A stretch of DNA of 33,441 bases, from positions 1 through 33,441 of the forward strand of contig CAZEDB010000017.1 in the NCBI GenBank assembly GCA_964510855.1, in the 5' to 3' direction. A program made the position numbers and the translations under genes. The notes beneath the pieces were generated by a model. That model made no database searches and was not told where the DNA came from. It saw nothing but the letters and a program-made list of their open reading frames with translations. This DNA comes from UBA8828 sp964510855 (GTDB lineage: Bacteria; Verrucomicrobiota; Verrucomicrobiia; Opitutales; UBA953). This document shows positions 6,906-14,844 of the stretch, one piece after another. Each line of letters starts with the position of its first letter. Position 1 is the stretch's first letter.

Positions 6906-8054
6906 ATGTCCCTCCCTTACGACAAGACTAACCCTTTCCCCGCTAAGTTGGTTGAGCGCCGGCGCTTGACCGCGCCCGACGGTCAAAAAGAAACGCTGCA
7001 CTTCTCGGTTTCACTCGAGGGCAGTGGGTTAACCTATACCTGTGGTGATTCGTTGGGCGTTTTCCCCACTAATTCTACCCCAGCAGTTGAGGCTTTGCTG
7101 AAGGCGGCGAAGTTGAGTGGACAAGAGTCGGTACTGATTCCCAAGGATACCGCCCCGATTACTCTGCGTGAGGCTTTGACCCGCCGTCTCGCCCTCAATG
7201 GACCGACGTATAAATTTGTCCAACTCCTCGAGTCGCGAGCCACCAACCCCACCGAAAAGGCAGCTTTAGCGGCACGTATTGCTGAGGCCGACCCTGAGGC
7301 TAAAAAGGCTTGGTTAGCAGACCGGGAATTTGTCGATCTCCTTGAAGAAAATCCTTCGGCACCCGTTACGGCACAAGAGCTGGCCGAGAATCTCCGCCGC
7401 CTCATGCCGCGTCTTTATTCGATTTCGTCTTCGCCCGCGCGTTTCCCTCAAGAAATCCATCTCACGGTAGCGGTGGTTCGTTATGAAACTAACGGACGGA
7501 AGCGTGAGGGGGTTTGTTCGACCTATCTCTCAGATCGTGCCCGCCTTGAACAACCCGATCTTCCCGTCTTTGTCGCCAACTCCCACTTTGGTTTACCCGA
7601 AGATGATAACGTGCCTGTTATCATGGTAGGGCCTGGAACCGGCGTCGCTCCCTTCCGTAGTTTCGTCATGGATCGCGCCACGCGCGGCTCAAAGGGAAAG
7701 AGTTGGCTCTTCTTTGGTGACCAACGCCGTGCTAGCGACTTCCTCTATGAGAACGAATGGGCGGAGTGGCAGGCTTCCGGTGCCTTAACCAAGCTTTCGT
7801 TAGCCTTCTCGCGCGACCAAGCCCAAAAGGTTTATGTGCAGGACCGCATGCGTGAAGAGGCGGGGGAGCTCTGGAAGTGGCTGCAAGCGGGGGCTTATTT
7901 CTATGTCTGCGGCGATGCCAAACGTATGGCCAAGGATGTCGATGTCGCGCTCCACGAGATTATTGCCCAACAGGGCGGGATGACGCCTGAAGCTGCGGTC
8001 GAATTTGTAAAGCAGCTTAAGAAAGATAATCGCTACCAGCGCGACGTTTATTAA
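6906..8054 (+). CDS. NADPH-dependent flavoprotein reductase, CysJ-type FAD/NADPH module without FMN domain
   Basis: A 382-residue protein with the FAD- and NADPH-binding modules of the diflavin reductase family (sulfite reductase alpha subunit, cytochrome P450 reductase). RLYSISSSP (169-177) and GVCSTYL (202-208) bind FAD. GPGTGVAPFRSF (242-253), the FFGDQRR motif (269-275), YVCGD (333-337) and the terminal RYQRDVY bind NADPH and position the flavin. The connecting insert sits around residues 55-165. The N-terminal flavodoxin (FMN) domain of CysJ is absent: the protein starts directly before the FAD domain, so this is not a truncation caused by the gap. The partner may be a hemoprotein sulfite reductase encoded elsewhere. 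The leader has no Shine-Dalgarno sequence and adjoins repeat locus A. Confidence 0.88.
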   Translation: MSLPYDKTNPFPAKLVERRRLTAPDGQKETLHFSVSLEGSGLTYTCGDSLGVFPTNSTPAVEALLKAAKLSGQESVLIPKDTAPITLREALTRRLALNGPTYKFVQLLESRATNPTEKAALAARIAEADPEAKKAWLADREFVDLLEENPSAPVTAQELAENLRRLMPRLYSISSSPARFPQEIHLTVAVVRYETNGRKREGVCSTYLSDRARLEQPDLPVFVANSHFGLPEDDNVPVIMVGPGTGVAPFRSFVMDRATRGSKGKSWLFFGDQRRASDFLYENEWAEWQASGALTKLSLAFSRDQAQKVYVQDRMREEAGELWKWLQAGAYFYVCGDAKRMAKDVDVALHEIIAQQGGMTPEAAVEFVKQLKKDNRYQRDVY

Positions 8055-8093
8055 GCGTGTCTGCCCCCTTAAAGTACCCTACTTCTTACTGAC

Positions 8094-8843
8094 ATGAAAC
8101 CCGCTCTCACCCATACGCCACGCATTGCCCTCGTTACGGGAGCGGGTCGTGGTATTGGTAAAACCATCGCCGAACGTCTTGCTGGCCAGGGCCACACCGT
8201 CCTCTGCGTTTCAAAGTCTGACACCTGTGTCGCGGTGGCCGAAGCAATTTTAAGTCAGGGCGGTAAGGCCAAGGCGTATCAGGTCGATGTCTCGGATGCC
8301 GCCGCAGTCGCTCAAGCTTGCGAAACCATTCATGCTGAATTCGGCGCGGTTGAAATTCTGGTGAACAATGCGGGCATCACGCGTGACAAGTTGGTCATGG
8401 CGATGTCGGACCAAGACTGGAACGACGTTATCTCTACCAATCTTTCTTCAGCGTTTTATTGGACCAAAGGTTTGGTGCGCCCCATGACCAAAAAGCGCTG
8501 GGGTCGTATCATCAGTATTTCGTCCGTTACCGGTGTGATCGGTAATGCTGGCCAGGCTAACTACGCCGCCGCTAAAGCTGGCCTCCATGGCCTCACCATG
8601 ACCCTCGCCCGAGAGCTAGCCGGGCGGGCCATTACCGCCAATGCGATTGCCCCAGGGTTCATTACCACCGAGATGACCGACGTCTTGCCCGAGGAGGTTA
8701 AGATCAAGATCCAAGAGCGCATCCCCCTTGGCCGTTTTGGCTCAACCACCGATATTGCCGCTATGGTCGACTTTTTGGCTTCGGAAGAGGGGGGTTATGT
8801 CACCGGACAGGTGATTTCGGTTGACGGAGGCATGGCCATCTGA
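8094..8843 (+). CDS. fabG: 3-oxoacyl-ACP reductase
   Basis: FabG reduces 3-oxoacyl-ACP to 3-hydroxyacyl-ACP with NADPH in fatty-acid elongation. The 249-residue SDR protein has TGAGRGIG (15-22) for cofactor binding, NNAG (91-94), and the catalytic Ser144, Tyr157 and Lys161 (YAAAK). It ends in TGQVISVDGGMAI, the typical FabG C-terminus. It is followed by acpP (50 bp) and fabF, the usual fab cluster, which makes FabG the right name rather than a generic SDR. The spacer before it is 39 bp after the reductase gene, so read-through from that gene is possible. The leader (CTACTTCTTACTGAC) lacks a Shine-Dalgarno sequence. Confidence 0.95.
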   Translation: MKPALTHTPRIALVTGAGRGIGKTIAERLAGQGHTVLCVSKSDTCVAVAEAILSQGGKAKAYQVDVSDAAAVAQACETIHAEFGAVEILVNNAGITRDKLVMAMSDQDWNDVISTNLSSAFYWTKGLVRPMTKKRWGRIISISSVTGVIGNAGQANYAAAKAGLHGLTMTLARELAGRAITANAIAPGFITTEMTDVLPEEVKIKIQERIPLGRFGSTTDIAAMVDFLASEEGGYVTGQVISVDGGMAI

Positions 8844-8893
8844 CTCTTATTCACAGTCATTCACACCCCTCCAACCCCTAAAAACCCCCCTTT

Positions 8894-9139
8894 ATGGCCG
8901 ATAACATCGAACAGCGCGTCAAAGACATCATCGTTAAGCAGCTCCAGGTTAAACCCGAGGAGCTCACCGAGACCGCCTCCTTCCAGGGCGACCTCAAGGC
9001 CGACTCCCTTGACTTGGTCGAGATGATCATGGCCTTCGAAGAAGAGTTTGGCATCGCCTCTATCCCTGAGGAAAAGGCTGCCTCCATGAAGACGGTTGGC
9101 GACGCGGTTGGCTACATTAAGGCCAACGCTACCAAGTAA
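8894..9139 (+). CDS. acpP: acyl carrier protein
   Basis: An 81-residue acidic carrier protein. Ser38 in the motif ADSLDLVEMIMAFEEEFG (36-53) is the 4'-phosphopantetheine attachment site. It shuttles acyl chains among the fatty-acid and lipid A enzymes, including FabG and FabF next to it and LpxA/FabZ further along. Length and the helix II motif are standard. The gene lies 50 bp after fabG and 15 bp before fabF. Its leader is a pyrimidine/A-rich tract (CCCCTAAAAACCCCCCTTT) directly before the ATG with no purine-rich ribosome site, which is striking for a gene normally translated at a high rate. Confidence 0.98.
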   Translation: MADNIEQRVKDIIVKQLQVKPEELTETASFQGDLKADSLDLVEMIMAFEEEFGIASIPEEKAASMKTVGDAVGYIKANATK

Positions 9140-9154
9140 CTCTTTGCGGGCTCC

Positions 9155-10423
9155 TTGTCCGCAGCCGTGAGCCAGCAGCACGCATCAGGCAGGCGCATCG
9201 TGGTAACCGGTATCGGTTGCCTTACGGCTTTAGGACAAGACAACGCTTCGTTCTGGGAGGGCCTTAAGCAGGGTCGTTCCGGGATTCGTCGTCTTACCCG
9301 CTTTGATCCCACCGATTTTCCTTCCAAGGTCGGCGGGGAAATTTCCGATTTTGATGCGTCCAAGTTTATGGACGCTAAAGAAGCGAAGCGTAATGACCGC
9401 TACACGCAATTAGCGGTAGCTGCGTCGCGTCTTGCCGTCGCCGATGCGGGGTTAGATGTCGCCAAAGTAAATGCCGAAATGTTCGGCGTCATTATTGGTT
9501 CAGGCATCGGCGGTATGGAGACGATTGAAAACCAAGCACGGATCTTAATTGAGAAAGGTCCTTCGCGCGTCTCGGCCTTCACCATCCCTTCCTTGATTGC
9601 CAATATTGCTGCCGGCGTTGTCGCTATCGAGTTTGGTGCCAAGTCTGTCAACTTTGGTATCGTTTCCGCCTGTGCTTCAGGCTCGCACGCCCTGGGCGAA
9701 GCCTTGCGCCACATGCGCGACGGTCACGCCGATGTCATGATTGCGGGTGGATCCGAAGCCGCTATCACCCGTTTAGGTTACGCTGGTTTTTGTAACATGA
9801 AGGCGATGTCGACCGACTTTAATGACACGCCCGAGAAGGCCTCCCGTCCCTTCGACAAGCTCCGTGATGGCTTCGTAATGGGCGAGGGTTCAGGCATTCT
9901 CATTCTCGAAACCTTAGAGCATGCGCAAGCACGCGGTGCCCGCATTTATTGTGAATTCGTCGGTTATGGTGCAACCTGCGATGCGTATCATATTACCGGA
10001 CAAGACCAAGAGGGCAAAGGGCTTGCTCTCTGTCTCGAACGCGCACTTGCCGAGGCGGGTGTCAGTAAAACTCAGGTTGGTTACATCAATGCCCACGGTA
10101 CCTCGACCCAAATTAATGACCGCTGCGAAACCCTCGCCATTAAGCGCGTCTTCGGCGAGGCGGCTCCCGGCATTTCAATTTCGTCTACTAAGTCGATGAC
10201 AGGCCACCTGCTCGGTGCCGCCGGCGGGGTAGAAGCCGCAGCCTGCGTGCTCGCGATTCATCACGGCATCATTCCCCCGACCATCAATTACGAGAATCCT
10301 GATCCTGATTGTGATTTAGACTACACGCCGAATAAGGCCAAGGTGCGTAAGGTTGATGTCGCGCTCTCGAATAATTTAGGTTTCGGCGGACATAATGCTT
10401 CAGTGGTCTTCCGCCGGATTTAA
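9155..10423 (+). CDS. fabF: 3-oxoacyl-ACP synthase II
   Basis: FabF condenses malonyl-ACP with acyl-ACP. The 422-residue chain carries the Cys-His-His triad: C173 in SACASGSHAL, H314 in NAHGTSTQ and H351 in MTGHLLGAAG, with GFGGHNAS near the C-terminus. Numbering assumes the TTG start at 9155, 15 bp after acpP. A GTG at 9167 (four codons later) is an equally plausible start, since both leave a short tail before RRIVVTGIGCLTALG. There is no ATG before the conserved domain. It is the last gene of fabG-acpP-fabF and is followed by repeat locus B. Confidence 0.96.
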   Translation: MSAAVSQQHASGRRIVVTGIGCLTALGQDNASFWEGLKQGRSGIRRLTRFDPTDFPSKVGGEISDFDASKFMDAKEAKRNDRYTQLAVAASRLAVADAGLDVAKVNAEMFGVIIGSGIGGMETIENQARILIEKGPSRVSAFTIPSLIANIAAGVVAIEFGAKSVNFGIVSACASGSHALGEALRHMRDGHADVMIAGGSEAAITRLGYAGFCNMKAMSTDFNDTPEKASRPFDKLRDGFVMGEGSGILILETLEHAQARGARIYCEFVGYGATCDAYHITGQDQEGKGLALCLERALAEAGVSKTQVGYINAHGTSTQINDRCETLAIKRVFGEAAPGISISSTKSMTGHLLGAAGGVEAAACVLAIHHGIIPPTINYENPDPDCDLDYTPNKAKVRKVDVALSNNLGFGGHNASVVFRRI

Positions 10424-10443
10424 AGGTGAGATAGTGGGATTAT

Positions 10444-10569
10444 TAGCTCTATAGCTTGTTTCGATCCCTAATCTCTTATCCCTATTCTCTAATCACATTT
10501 TAATTCTTAATTCTTAATTTAAAGACGCGAGATCCCTAATCTCTCATCTCTTTTCCCTAATCCCTCCTC
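10444..10569. repeat. iterated heptamer repeat region (locus B)
   Basis: Two heptad blocks are in 7-nt register: 10467-10494 (CCTAATC, TCTTATC, CCTATTC, TCTAATC) and 10535-10569 (CCTAATC, TCTCATC, TCTTTTC, CCTAATC, CCTCCTC), each preceded by GATC. Between them lie AT-rich heptads (TTAATTC twice, then TTAATTT, about 10500-10520). Upstream, TAGCT occurs twice 8 nt apart (10444-10456), the complement of the octamer module of locus A. The second block ends five bases before the ATG of the SDR gene at 10574, so it is also that gene's 5' leader. Confidence 0.88.
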
Positions 10570-10573
10570 CCCC

Positions 10574-11272
10574 ATGCCCCTCGCCCTCATCAGCGGTACC
10601 TCTCGTGGCATCGGGAAGTCCGTGGCAGAGCGTCTCTTGGGTCTAGGCTGGGAGGTAGAAGGCTGTGCACGCGGTGCCTCTACCCTTAATCATCCCAAAT
10701 ACGAACATCGTCAGGTCGATGTTACCGACGAAGCTGCGGTCATCGCCCATGTTGCCGATGTGGTACGTCGACGGTCGCGCATCGATGGCCTGGTCGCCAA
10801 TGCGGGTGCGGCATCAATGAATGCTTTTTTACTTACGCCGGGCTCGGTGGCCGAAACCATGATGCGGGTGAATTTTCTCGGCACATTTAATCTCGGTCGT
10901 GAGGTCGCTAAAGTCATGGTCCGTCAGCGTGCTGGTTCCATCGTAACGCTCTCTTCGGTAGCCGTCCCCCTCTCCCTCGAAGGCGAGGCGGCCTATGTCT
11001 CAGCCAAGGCCGCAGTTGAAGCGCTTACGCGGGTGATGGCCGCTGAACTCACGCCTCACGGTGTGCGCGTTAATGCGGTTGGTCCTGGTCCGGTGGATAC
11101 GGCGCTGACGCGTACTTTACCGCGTGCTAAGTTGGCGGAGTTACGGCTTAAGATGGGACTCAATCGTGAGCTTACGATGGACGAAGTCGTCGCTCCTATT
11201 GTCGATTTTTTAAATCCCGACAGTAAGGCTACTGGGCAGATTCTTCATATCGGTCTTAATCGTAAGCTATAA
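10574..11272 (+). CDS. SDR-family oxidoreductase, FabG-like paralogue
   Basis: A 232-residue short-chain dehydrogenase with GTSRGIG (8-14) for NAD(P), VANAG (74-78), and catalytic Ser128, Tyr141 and Lys145 in the YVSAK motif. NAVGPGPVDTALT matches the substrate-loop region of FabG-like enzymes. It ends in TGQILHIGLNRKL, lacking the usual VDGG tail of FabG, and is about 17 residues shorter than the fabG at 8094. Proximity to the fab genes hints at acyl-ACP or related substrates, but that is inference and the specific reaction is unknown. Its leader consists of repeat locus B. Its last 17 bp overlap the end of the opposite-strand gene at 11256. Confidence 0.85.
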   Translation: MPLALISGTSRGIGKSVAERLLGLGWEVEGCARGASTLNHPKYEHRQVDVTDEAAVIAHVADVVRRRSRIDGLVANAGAASMNAFLLTPGSVAETMMRVNFLGTFNLGREVAKVMVRQRAGSIVTLSSVAVPLSLEGEAAYVSAKAAVEALTRVMAAELTPHGVRVNAVGPGPVDTALTRTLPRAKLAELRLKMGLNRELTMDEVVAPIVDFLNPDSKATGQILHIGLNRKL

Positions 11273-11786
11273 GCGCCTGTTGCCACGGTGCGACTTCGTA
11301 GGGTCCGCCCAGCGCGTCTAAAGCCGCCTCAATCTCAGCTCGGGTAGGTTCAATTACCTGATGTTGTGGATCGCCCGGCCAGTCGGGGCGTGCGGCGCGG
11401 ACGATAGACCAGGCCGCCCAAGCTCGAGTCCGTACGCGTGGCGCGCGTGAACCTTGCACGCGCCCAGCTAAGTGCTGGTAGTGGGCTCGTGGATTACCAA
11501 TAAAAGCGTCTCCAATGTCCTGCCTGATCATCCAGCCAATGACAGCGTAGGGCAGAGGGTAGGTGGGTCGTTCAAGGGCGACACCGGGGAGGTCGCAAAA
11601 AAGTCCACGATCCAACGCAAGCAAAGCTCTTGCTGGCAAACCGGCTTCCCAAAGTTGTCGTGCGTAGCGCAGACACGCCAGGTAATGAGCCTCAGGTCCT
11701 ACTTGGGCGGCCGCTTCAAGTTGTCTCCAGCTCATCGCGCCCTCGGGTGCGGGCAGGAGGGGGCAATGCCGTACGCCGGGATTCAT
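11256..11786 (-). CDS. conserved-looking protein of unknown function
   Basis: A 176-residue soluble protein I cannot assign to a family. It is rich in Ala, Arg and Trp and mostly helical in appearance. Residues 26-60 (AAQVGPEAHYLACLRYARQ, then GLPARALLALDRGL) look like paired helices of a TPR-like or helical-repeat protein. A second segment follows at about 100-130 (HYQHLAGRVQG, then RTRAWAAWSIVRAARPDWPG). No catalytic motif, signal peptide or membrane segment is visible. Its ATG overlaps the stop of the upstream hydrolase (ATGA), so it is translationally coupled in a three-gene operon with a thioesterase and an MBL hydrolase. Its 3' end overlaps the convergent SDR gene by 17 bp. Confidence 0.75.
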   Translation of the reverse strand: MNPGVRHCPLLPAPEGAMSWRQLEAAAQVGPEAHYLACLRYARQLWEAGLPARALLALDRGLFCDLPGVALERPTYPLPYAVIGWMIRQDIGDAFIGNPRAHYQHLAGRVQGSRAPRVRTRAWAAWSIVRAARPDWPGDPQHQVIEPTRAEIEAALDALGGPYEVAPWQQALIAYD

Positions 11787-12448
11787 CCCGCGGGCTTAGC
11801 GTAAGGGTTGCTTGCCATCTCCACACTTACCAAGGTGGCATCGCCATGTCCGGGTAGCAGCTGGGTTGACGCAGGAAGCGAGTAAATCTGTTGGCGAATG
11901 GAATGGAGCAGCGTCGGCCAATCCCCTCCGGGGAGGTCGGTACGTCCGACCGAACCCTGAAAAATCGCATCGCCCACCCAGGCGAGTTGGTCGGTTGGAC
12001 TGTAAAAAAGGAGGCTGCCTGGACAGTGACCTGGCACATGACGAACCTCGAGGGTACGTCCCAGCAAGGTCAAGGTGTCCCCTTGCGTCATCCATTGATC
12101 CACTTTGCAGCCGATGAAGTCATCGTCCGTTAACCAAGGAATCATCGCCTGATAACGCGCCTTAACGGTAGCAATCCCTTCGATGAGAATTTGGTCATCG
12201 CGGTGGGCAATCACCTTAGCTCCCGTGGCCGCTTTAACTTTAGCCGCATCACACATGTGGTCCCAATGGCCATGAGTTAGTAAAAGATGGGTCAGGTTTA
12301 GCCCTCGCTCCTTAACTTCATCGAGTAAGTTGCCCGCCGCTCCTTTGGGCGCATCGACTAAGACGGCATCTTTACTTCCTTCCGTGGTAATCAGATAAGC
12401 GTTGGTCTCGAAAGGACCTAAACAAACCGCCTCGACGCGTAAGTTCAT
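11783..12448 (-). CDS. metallo-beta-lactamase-fold hydrolase, glyoxalase II-like
   Basis: A 221-residue MBL-fold protein with the binuclear metal site: THGHWDH (58-64, ligands H59, H61, D63, H64), H141 in HVPGHCPGS, D160 in WVGDAIF and H201 in LLPGHGD. The segment GSVGRTDLPGGDW is typical of the YcbL/GloB-like subgroup that hydrolyses thioesters such as S-lactoylglutathione, or persulfides. It lies between a hotdog thioesterase gene (4-bp overlap at 12445) and an unknown gene (4-bp overlap at 11783). The thioesterase neighbour favours a thioester-type substrate, but that is inference. Length is that of the short type II glyoxalase-like enzymes. Confidence 0.9.
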   Translation of the reverse strand: MNLRVEAVCLGPFETNAYLITTEGSKDAVLVDAPKGAAGNLLDEVKERGLNLTHLLLTHGHWDHMCDAAKVKAATGAKVIAHRDDQILIEGIATVKARYQAMIPWLTDDDFIGCKVDQWMTQGDTLTLLGRTLEVRHVPGHCPGSLLFYSPTDQLAWVGDAIFQGSVGRTDLPGGDWPTLLHSIRQQIYSLPASTQLLPGHGDATLVSVEMASNPYAKPAG

Positions 12449-12852
12449 TTGGCGTGATCGTGGCGAGCAAGCGCTTCGGTAAAAGCCGCAGGAGGTCGTA
12501 CCGGTTTAAAATCACGACCCACAAAAGCATGTTCAGTAAACCCTTCTGCACAAAGATTACCCCCGACAAAGACCTCATAGCGTAAGCGAAGCCGTGCCTT
12601 AGCGGGTAAATCTAAATGCACGGTAATTGTGACGCGGTCATCAAACCGGGTGGGACGATGATAGGTCAGGCCCGCCTCCAAGACGGGTAGGAGAAAGCCT
12701 GCAGCCTCGAGGTCGCGATAAGGGCAGGCGAGTTGGTCGAGCAGGGCAACGCGTGCCATTTCAAACCAGGCTAGGTAGTTAGCATGGTGGGTAACACCCA
12801 TGGCGTCGGTTTCGGCAAAACGAACTCGGGTCTCGATGCTGGCTGCAGGCAT
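12445..12852 (-). CDS. YbgC/FadM-type acyl-CoA thioesterase (hotdog fold)
   Basis: A 135-residue hotdog-fold thioesterase of the 4-hydroxybenzoyl-CoA thioesterase/YbgC class. RVRFAETDAMGVTHHANYLAWFE (9-31) contains the catalytic Asp16 and the following family residues (TDxxGxxxHxNYLxWFE); R-F-D-D at about 68-71 and the long hotdog helix after residue 24 also fit. It hydrolyses short- or medium-chain acyl-CoA; the exact substrate cannot be read from the sequence. It is the first gene of a leftward operon overlapping the MBL hydrolase by 4 bp, and diverges from the gene starting at 12904 with only 51 bp between. There is no link to tol-pal genes here, unlike the E. coli ybgC context. Confidence 0.9.
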   Translation of the reverse strand: MPAASIETRVRFAETDAMGVTHHANYLAWFEMARVALLDQLACPYRDLEAAGFLLPVLEAGLTYHRPTRFDDRVTITVHLDLPAKARLRLRYEVFVGGNLCAEGFTEHAFVGRDFKPVRPPAAFTEALARHDHAK

Positions 12853-12903
12853 GGGTCCATCCTTGCCCCTTTAGCAGAATTTTCCAATGTCAATGTCTGC
12901 TCC

Positions 12904-13542
12904 ATGGAAGCTAAAGCACGTTTCACCACCTTTGGTATTGGCGCCCTACTTGGCGTCCTCGTGCTCTGGGGCTTTAATCAAAAAGCCGATCCTATCCGCG
13001 AGCAACGGCGCCAAGTCATGATTTCGCTCAGTTTACCCGGGATGTATTATGACCATGCCACGATGCAGCGGTCGCTCTTTGGTCACTTTGTTTTAGCTGA
13101 ACGACGTTCCACCCTACCTGAAGGGGCAATCCTGCGTGAAATTATTACGGGCGGACGTAACCGATTCGATGGCGAGGGCCGGCCTCTACCTACCGACCTA
13201 TTGCTCATTACTGAAATTTATGCTCCTGGTGTTGTGCCCAGTGAAGATGCCCCCGTTCGCAGCGTAAGTTTTGCTTTTGCGGATCGGGCCGAGGTGACGT
13301 TCTTATCACGCCCCCAGGCATCGACCTTAGTTTGGGATGCACGTATCCGGGCCGAGGAGGTGGGTACCGATCGCATCCAGCTTCGTCTTCGCAATCCTTC
13401 CACCCTTAAGGGCGAAAGCCACTTTGTTTTGGTCGATACCGTGCGAGCGTTTGAAGGTAAGTCTAGCGTCCTTGTCGCTCAACTTGGCCCCATTGATTGG
13501 CAAGCCGAGGCGCAAAAAATTCGCGAGTTTGCCGATAAATAA
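12904..13542 (+). CDS. membrane-anchored protein of unknown function
   Basis: A 212-residue protein that I do not recognise. The ATG at 12904 is preferred over an upstream ATG at 12784, since the extra 40 codons run antisense into the thioesterase gene and look unlike protein. One hydrophobic segment near the N-terminus (about residues 8-24, TFGIGALLGVLVLWGF) predicts a membrane anchor with the rest outside. The remainder looks beta-rich, including LLITEIYAPGVVP and FVLVDTVRAF. The stop overlaps the CDF transporter start by one base (TAATG), so expression is coupled. It might be an accessory of the exporter, but nothing in the sequence shows that. Confidence 0.75.
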   Translation: MEAKARFTTFGIGALLGVLVLWGFNQKADPIREQRRQVMISLSLPGMYYDHATMQRSLFGHFVLAERRSTLPEGAILREIITGGRNRFDGEGRPLPTDLLLITEIYAPGVVPSEDAPVRSVSFAFADRAEVTFLSRPQASTLVWDARIRAEEVGTDRIQLRLRNPSTLKGESHFVLVDTVRAFEGKSSVLVAQLGPIDWQAEAQKIREFADK

Positions 13543-14453
13543 TGAGCTCTACTATCCCTGGTCTGCGTACCACTTGGGTAAGTCTCGGCGTAAATGTCGT
13601 TTTAGCCTGTGCTAAGTTTATCGTGGGTCTCCTGGCCCAATCGACCGCTTTGGTGGCAGATGGTATCCATTCTTTAGTCGATCTAGTTTCTGACATCGCC
13701 GCCTTGGTCGGCCTGAAGTTTGCCGATCTACCCAAAGATGAAGACCACCCCTATGGTCACCATCGTATCAACACCTTCGCCACCTTGTTGATATCCTGCC
13801 TAGTGTTGGGTTTCTGTCTAGGTCTAGCTTGGCACTCGCTCAGCGCCTTGGTCTCGGGTGTCGCAACTCCTGTACCTGGCGTCGCTGCCGCTTGGGTAGC
13901 TGGTGTCGCCTTGGTCATTAAGGAAGTTTTCTATCGGGTAGCCCGTCGTGAAGCCGAGCGCCTAGGCTCGCGCTTGCTGATGGCAAATGCGGCCGACCAT
14001 CGTGCCGATGCGATTGCTTCCCTGCTTGCTTTGATTGCGGTCGTCACTGCCCGCATTAATCCTGCGTGGGCAGTGTTGGACCAAGTTGTGGGTTTGGTGC
14101 TGGCAGGTTGGTTGGGTGCCGTAGGCCTACGCTTACTCAAGGAAGCCGTCGATGACCTATTAGATAAATCTCCAGCCGAAACCGTTTTACGCGATTTAAC
14201 CGAACACATCTTAGCTGTGCCAGGTGTCCGCGGGTTTCACGCCTTTCGAGCCCGCCGTCTCGGTGACCGACTCGAAGTTGATTTTCATCTGCAAGTCGAT
14301 GCCGCTTCCTCGGTAGGCGAGGGGCATGCCATCGCCGGTCAAGTTAAGGCAGAAATCTTCGCCACTCACCCCGAGGTGCTTTCGGTGTTGGTGCATGTTG
14401 AGCCGGACGAGGGTGGACATCGTATAACCCGCGGTTATAGTGGTCGGCGTTAA
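13542..14453 (+). CDS. cation diffusion facilitator (CDF) family metal exporter
   Basis: A 303-residue proton antiporter for divalent metals (Zn, Fe, Mn, Co or Cd). Features are six predicted membrane helices, the TM2 metal-site region ALVADGIHSLVDLVSD (about 35-50), DEDHPYGHHRI (about 66-76) after TM2, and the TM5 site NAADHRADAIAS (about 148-159). A C-terminal cytoplasmic domain (about 210-300) has alternating His residues (DFHLQVD, HVEPDEGGH) as expected for the metal-sensing ferredoxin-like fold. Metal specificity cannot be read by eye. The start overlaps the previous stop by one base. It is followed after 7 bp by a chagasin-like inhibitor gene. Confidence 0.93.
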   Translation: MSSTIPGLRTTWVSLGVNVVLACAKFIVGLLAQSTALVADGIHSLVDLVSDIAALVGLKFADLPKDEDHPYGHHRINTFATLLISCLVLGFCLGLAWHSLSALVSGVATPVPGVAAAWVAGVALVIKEVFYRVARREAERLGSRLLMANAADHRADAIASLLALIAVVTARINPAWAVLDQVVGLVLAGWLGAVGLRLLKEAVDDLLDKSPAETVLRDLTEHILAVPGVRGFHAFRARRLGDRLEVDFHLQVDAASSVGEGHAIAGQVKAEIFATHPEVLSVLVHVEPDEGGHRITRGYSGRR

Positions 14454-14460
14454 TCCTGCC

Positions 14461-14844
14461 ATGCTTCGCTACCTTCTCCCTGTTTTTGCCTTGGGTTTGA
14501 TGGGACAGCTCCCCGATACCATTCGGATTAAGCTCCCAGCTGCCGACCCACGTCCACTCGTAATGGCCCAAGGTCAAAGCCTCGTGGTTGAGCTACGGGG
14601 TAACCCCACGACTGGCTTCGCGTGGGAATTAAAAGATTTTCCCGAATGTCTCACGCTCAAAGGCGAGCCCGCCTACGTACAAGATCCCTCAGATGAGAGA
14701 AAGCTCGGGGTGGGTGGACGTTACCTCTACACATTTGTCGCCGAGAAAAAAGGCAGCGGCACCCTGCAATTTATTTATCGCCGCCCCTGGGAAAAAGATA
14801 AGCCGCCGCTTGAGTCTGCCAGCCTCGCGCTCGAGGTGCGTTAA
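14461..14844 (+). CDS. chagasin-like cysteine protease inhibitor (family I42)
   Basis: A 127-residue periplasmic or secreted protein starting at ATG 14461, giving a signal-like hydrophobic start (MLRYLLPVFALGLMGQ). A longer GTG-started version from 14440 would overlap the CDF gene and is less likely. The three loops of the I42 inhibitor family are visible: NPTTGFAW (48-55), GVGG (83-86) and RPW (108-110). The family blocks papain-like cysteine proteases by inserting these loops in the active-site cleft. It is the last gene of the unknown-CDF-I42 cluster and its end overlaps the convergent pseudouridine synthase gene by 4 bp. The target protease is unknown. Confidence 0.85.
   Translation: MLRYLLPVFALGLMGQLPDTIRIKLPAADPRPLVMAQGQSLVVELRGNPTTGFAWELKDFPECLTLKGEPAYVQDPSDERKLGVGGRYLYTFVAEKKGSGTLQFIYRRPWEKDKPPLESASLALEVR

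Noticed and set aside
8861..9181. 106-residue minus-strand ORF across acpP
   Set aside because: It is a reverse-frame shadow of acpP with no independent support.
12784..12903. Upstream ATG adding 40 residues to the anchored protein at 12904
   Set aside because: These codons are antisense to the start of the thioesterase gene and hide the N-terminal anchor.
14440..14460. GTG start of the chagasin-like gene overlapping the CDF gene
   Set aside because: The ATG at 14461 gives a signal peptide-like N-terminus and a normal 7-bp spacer.
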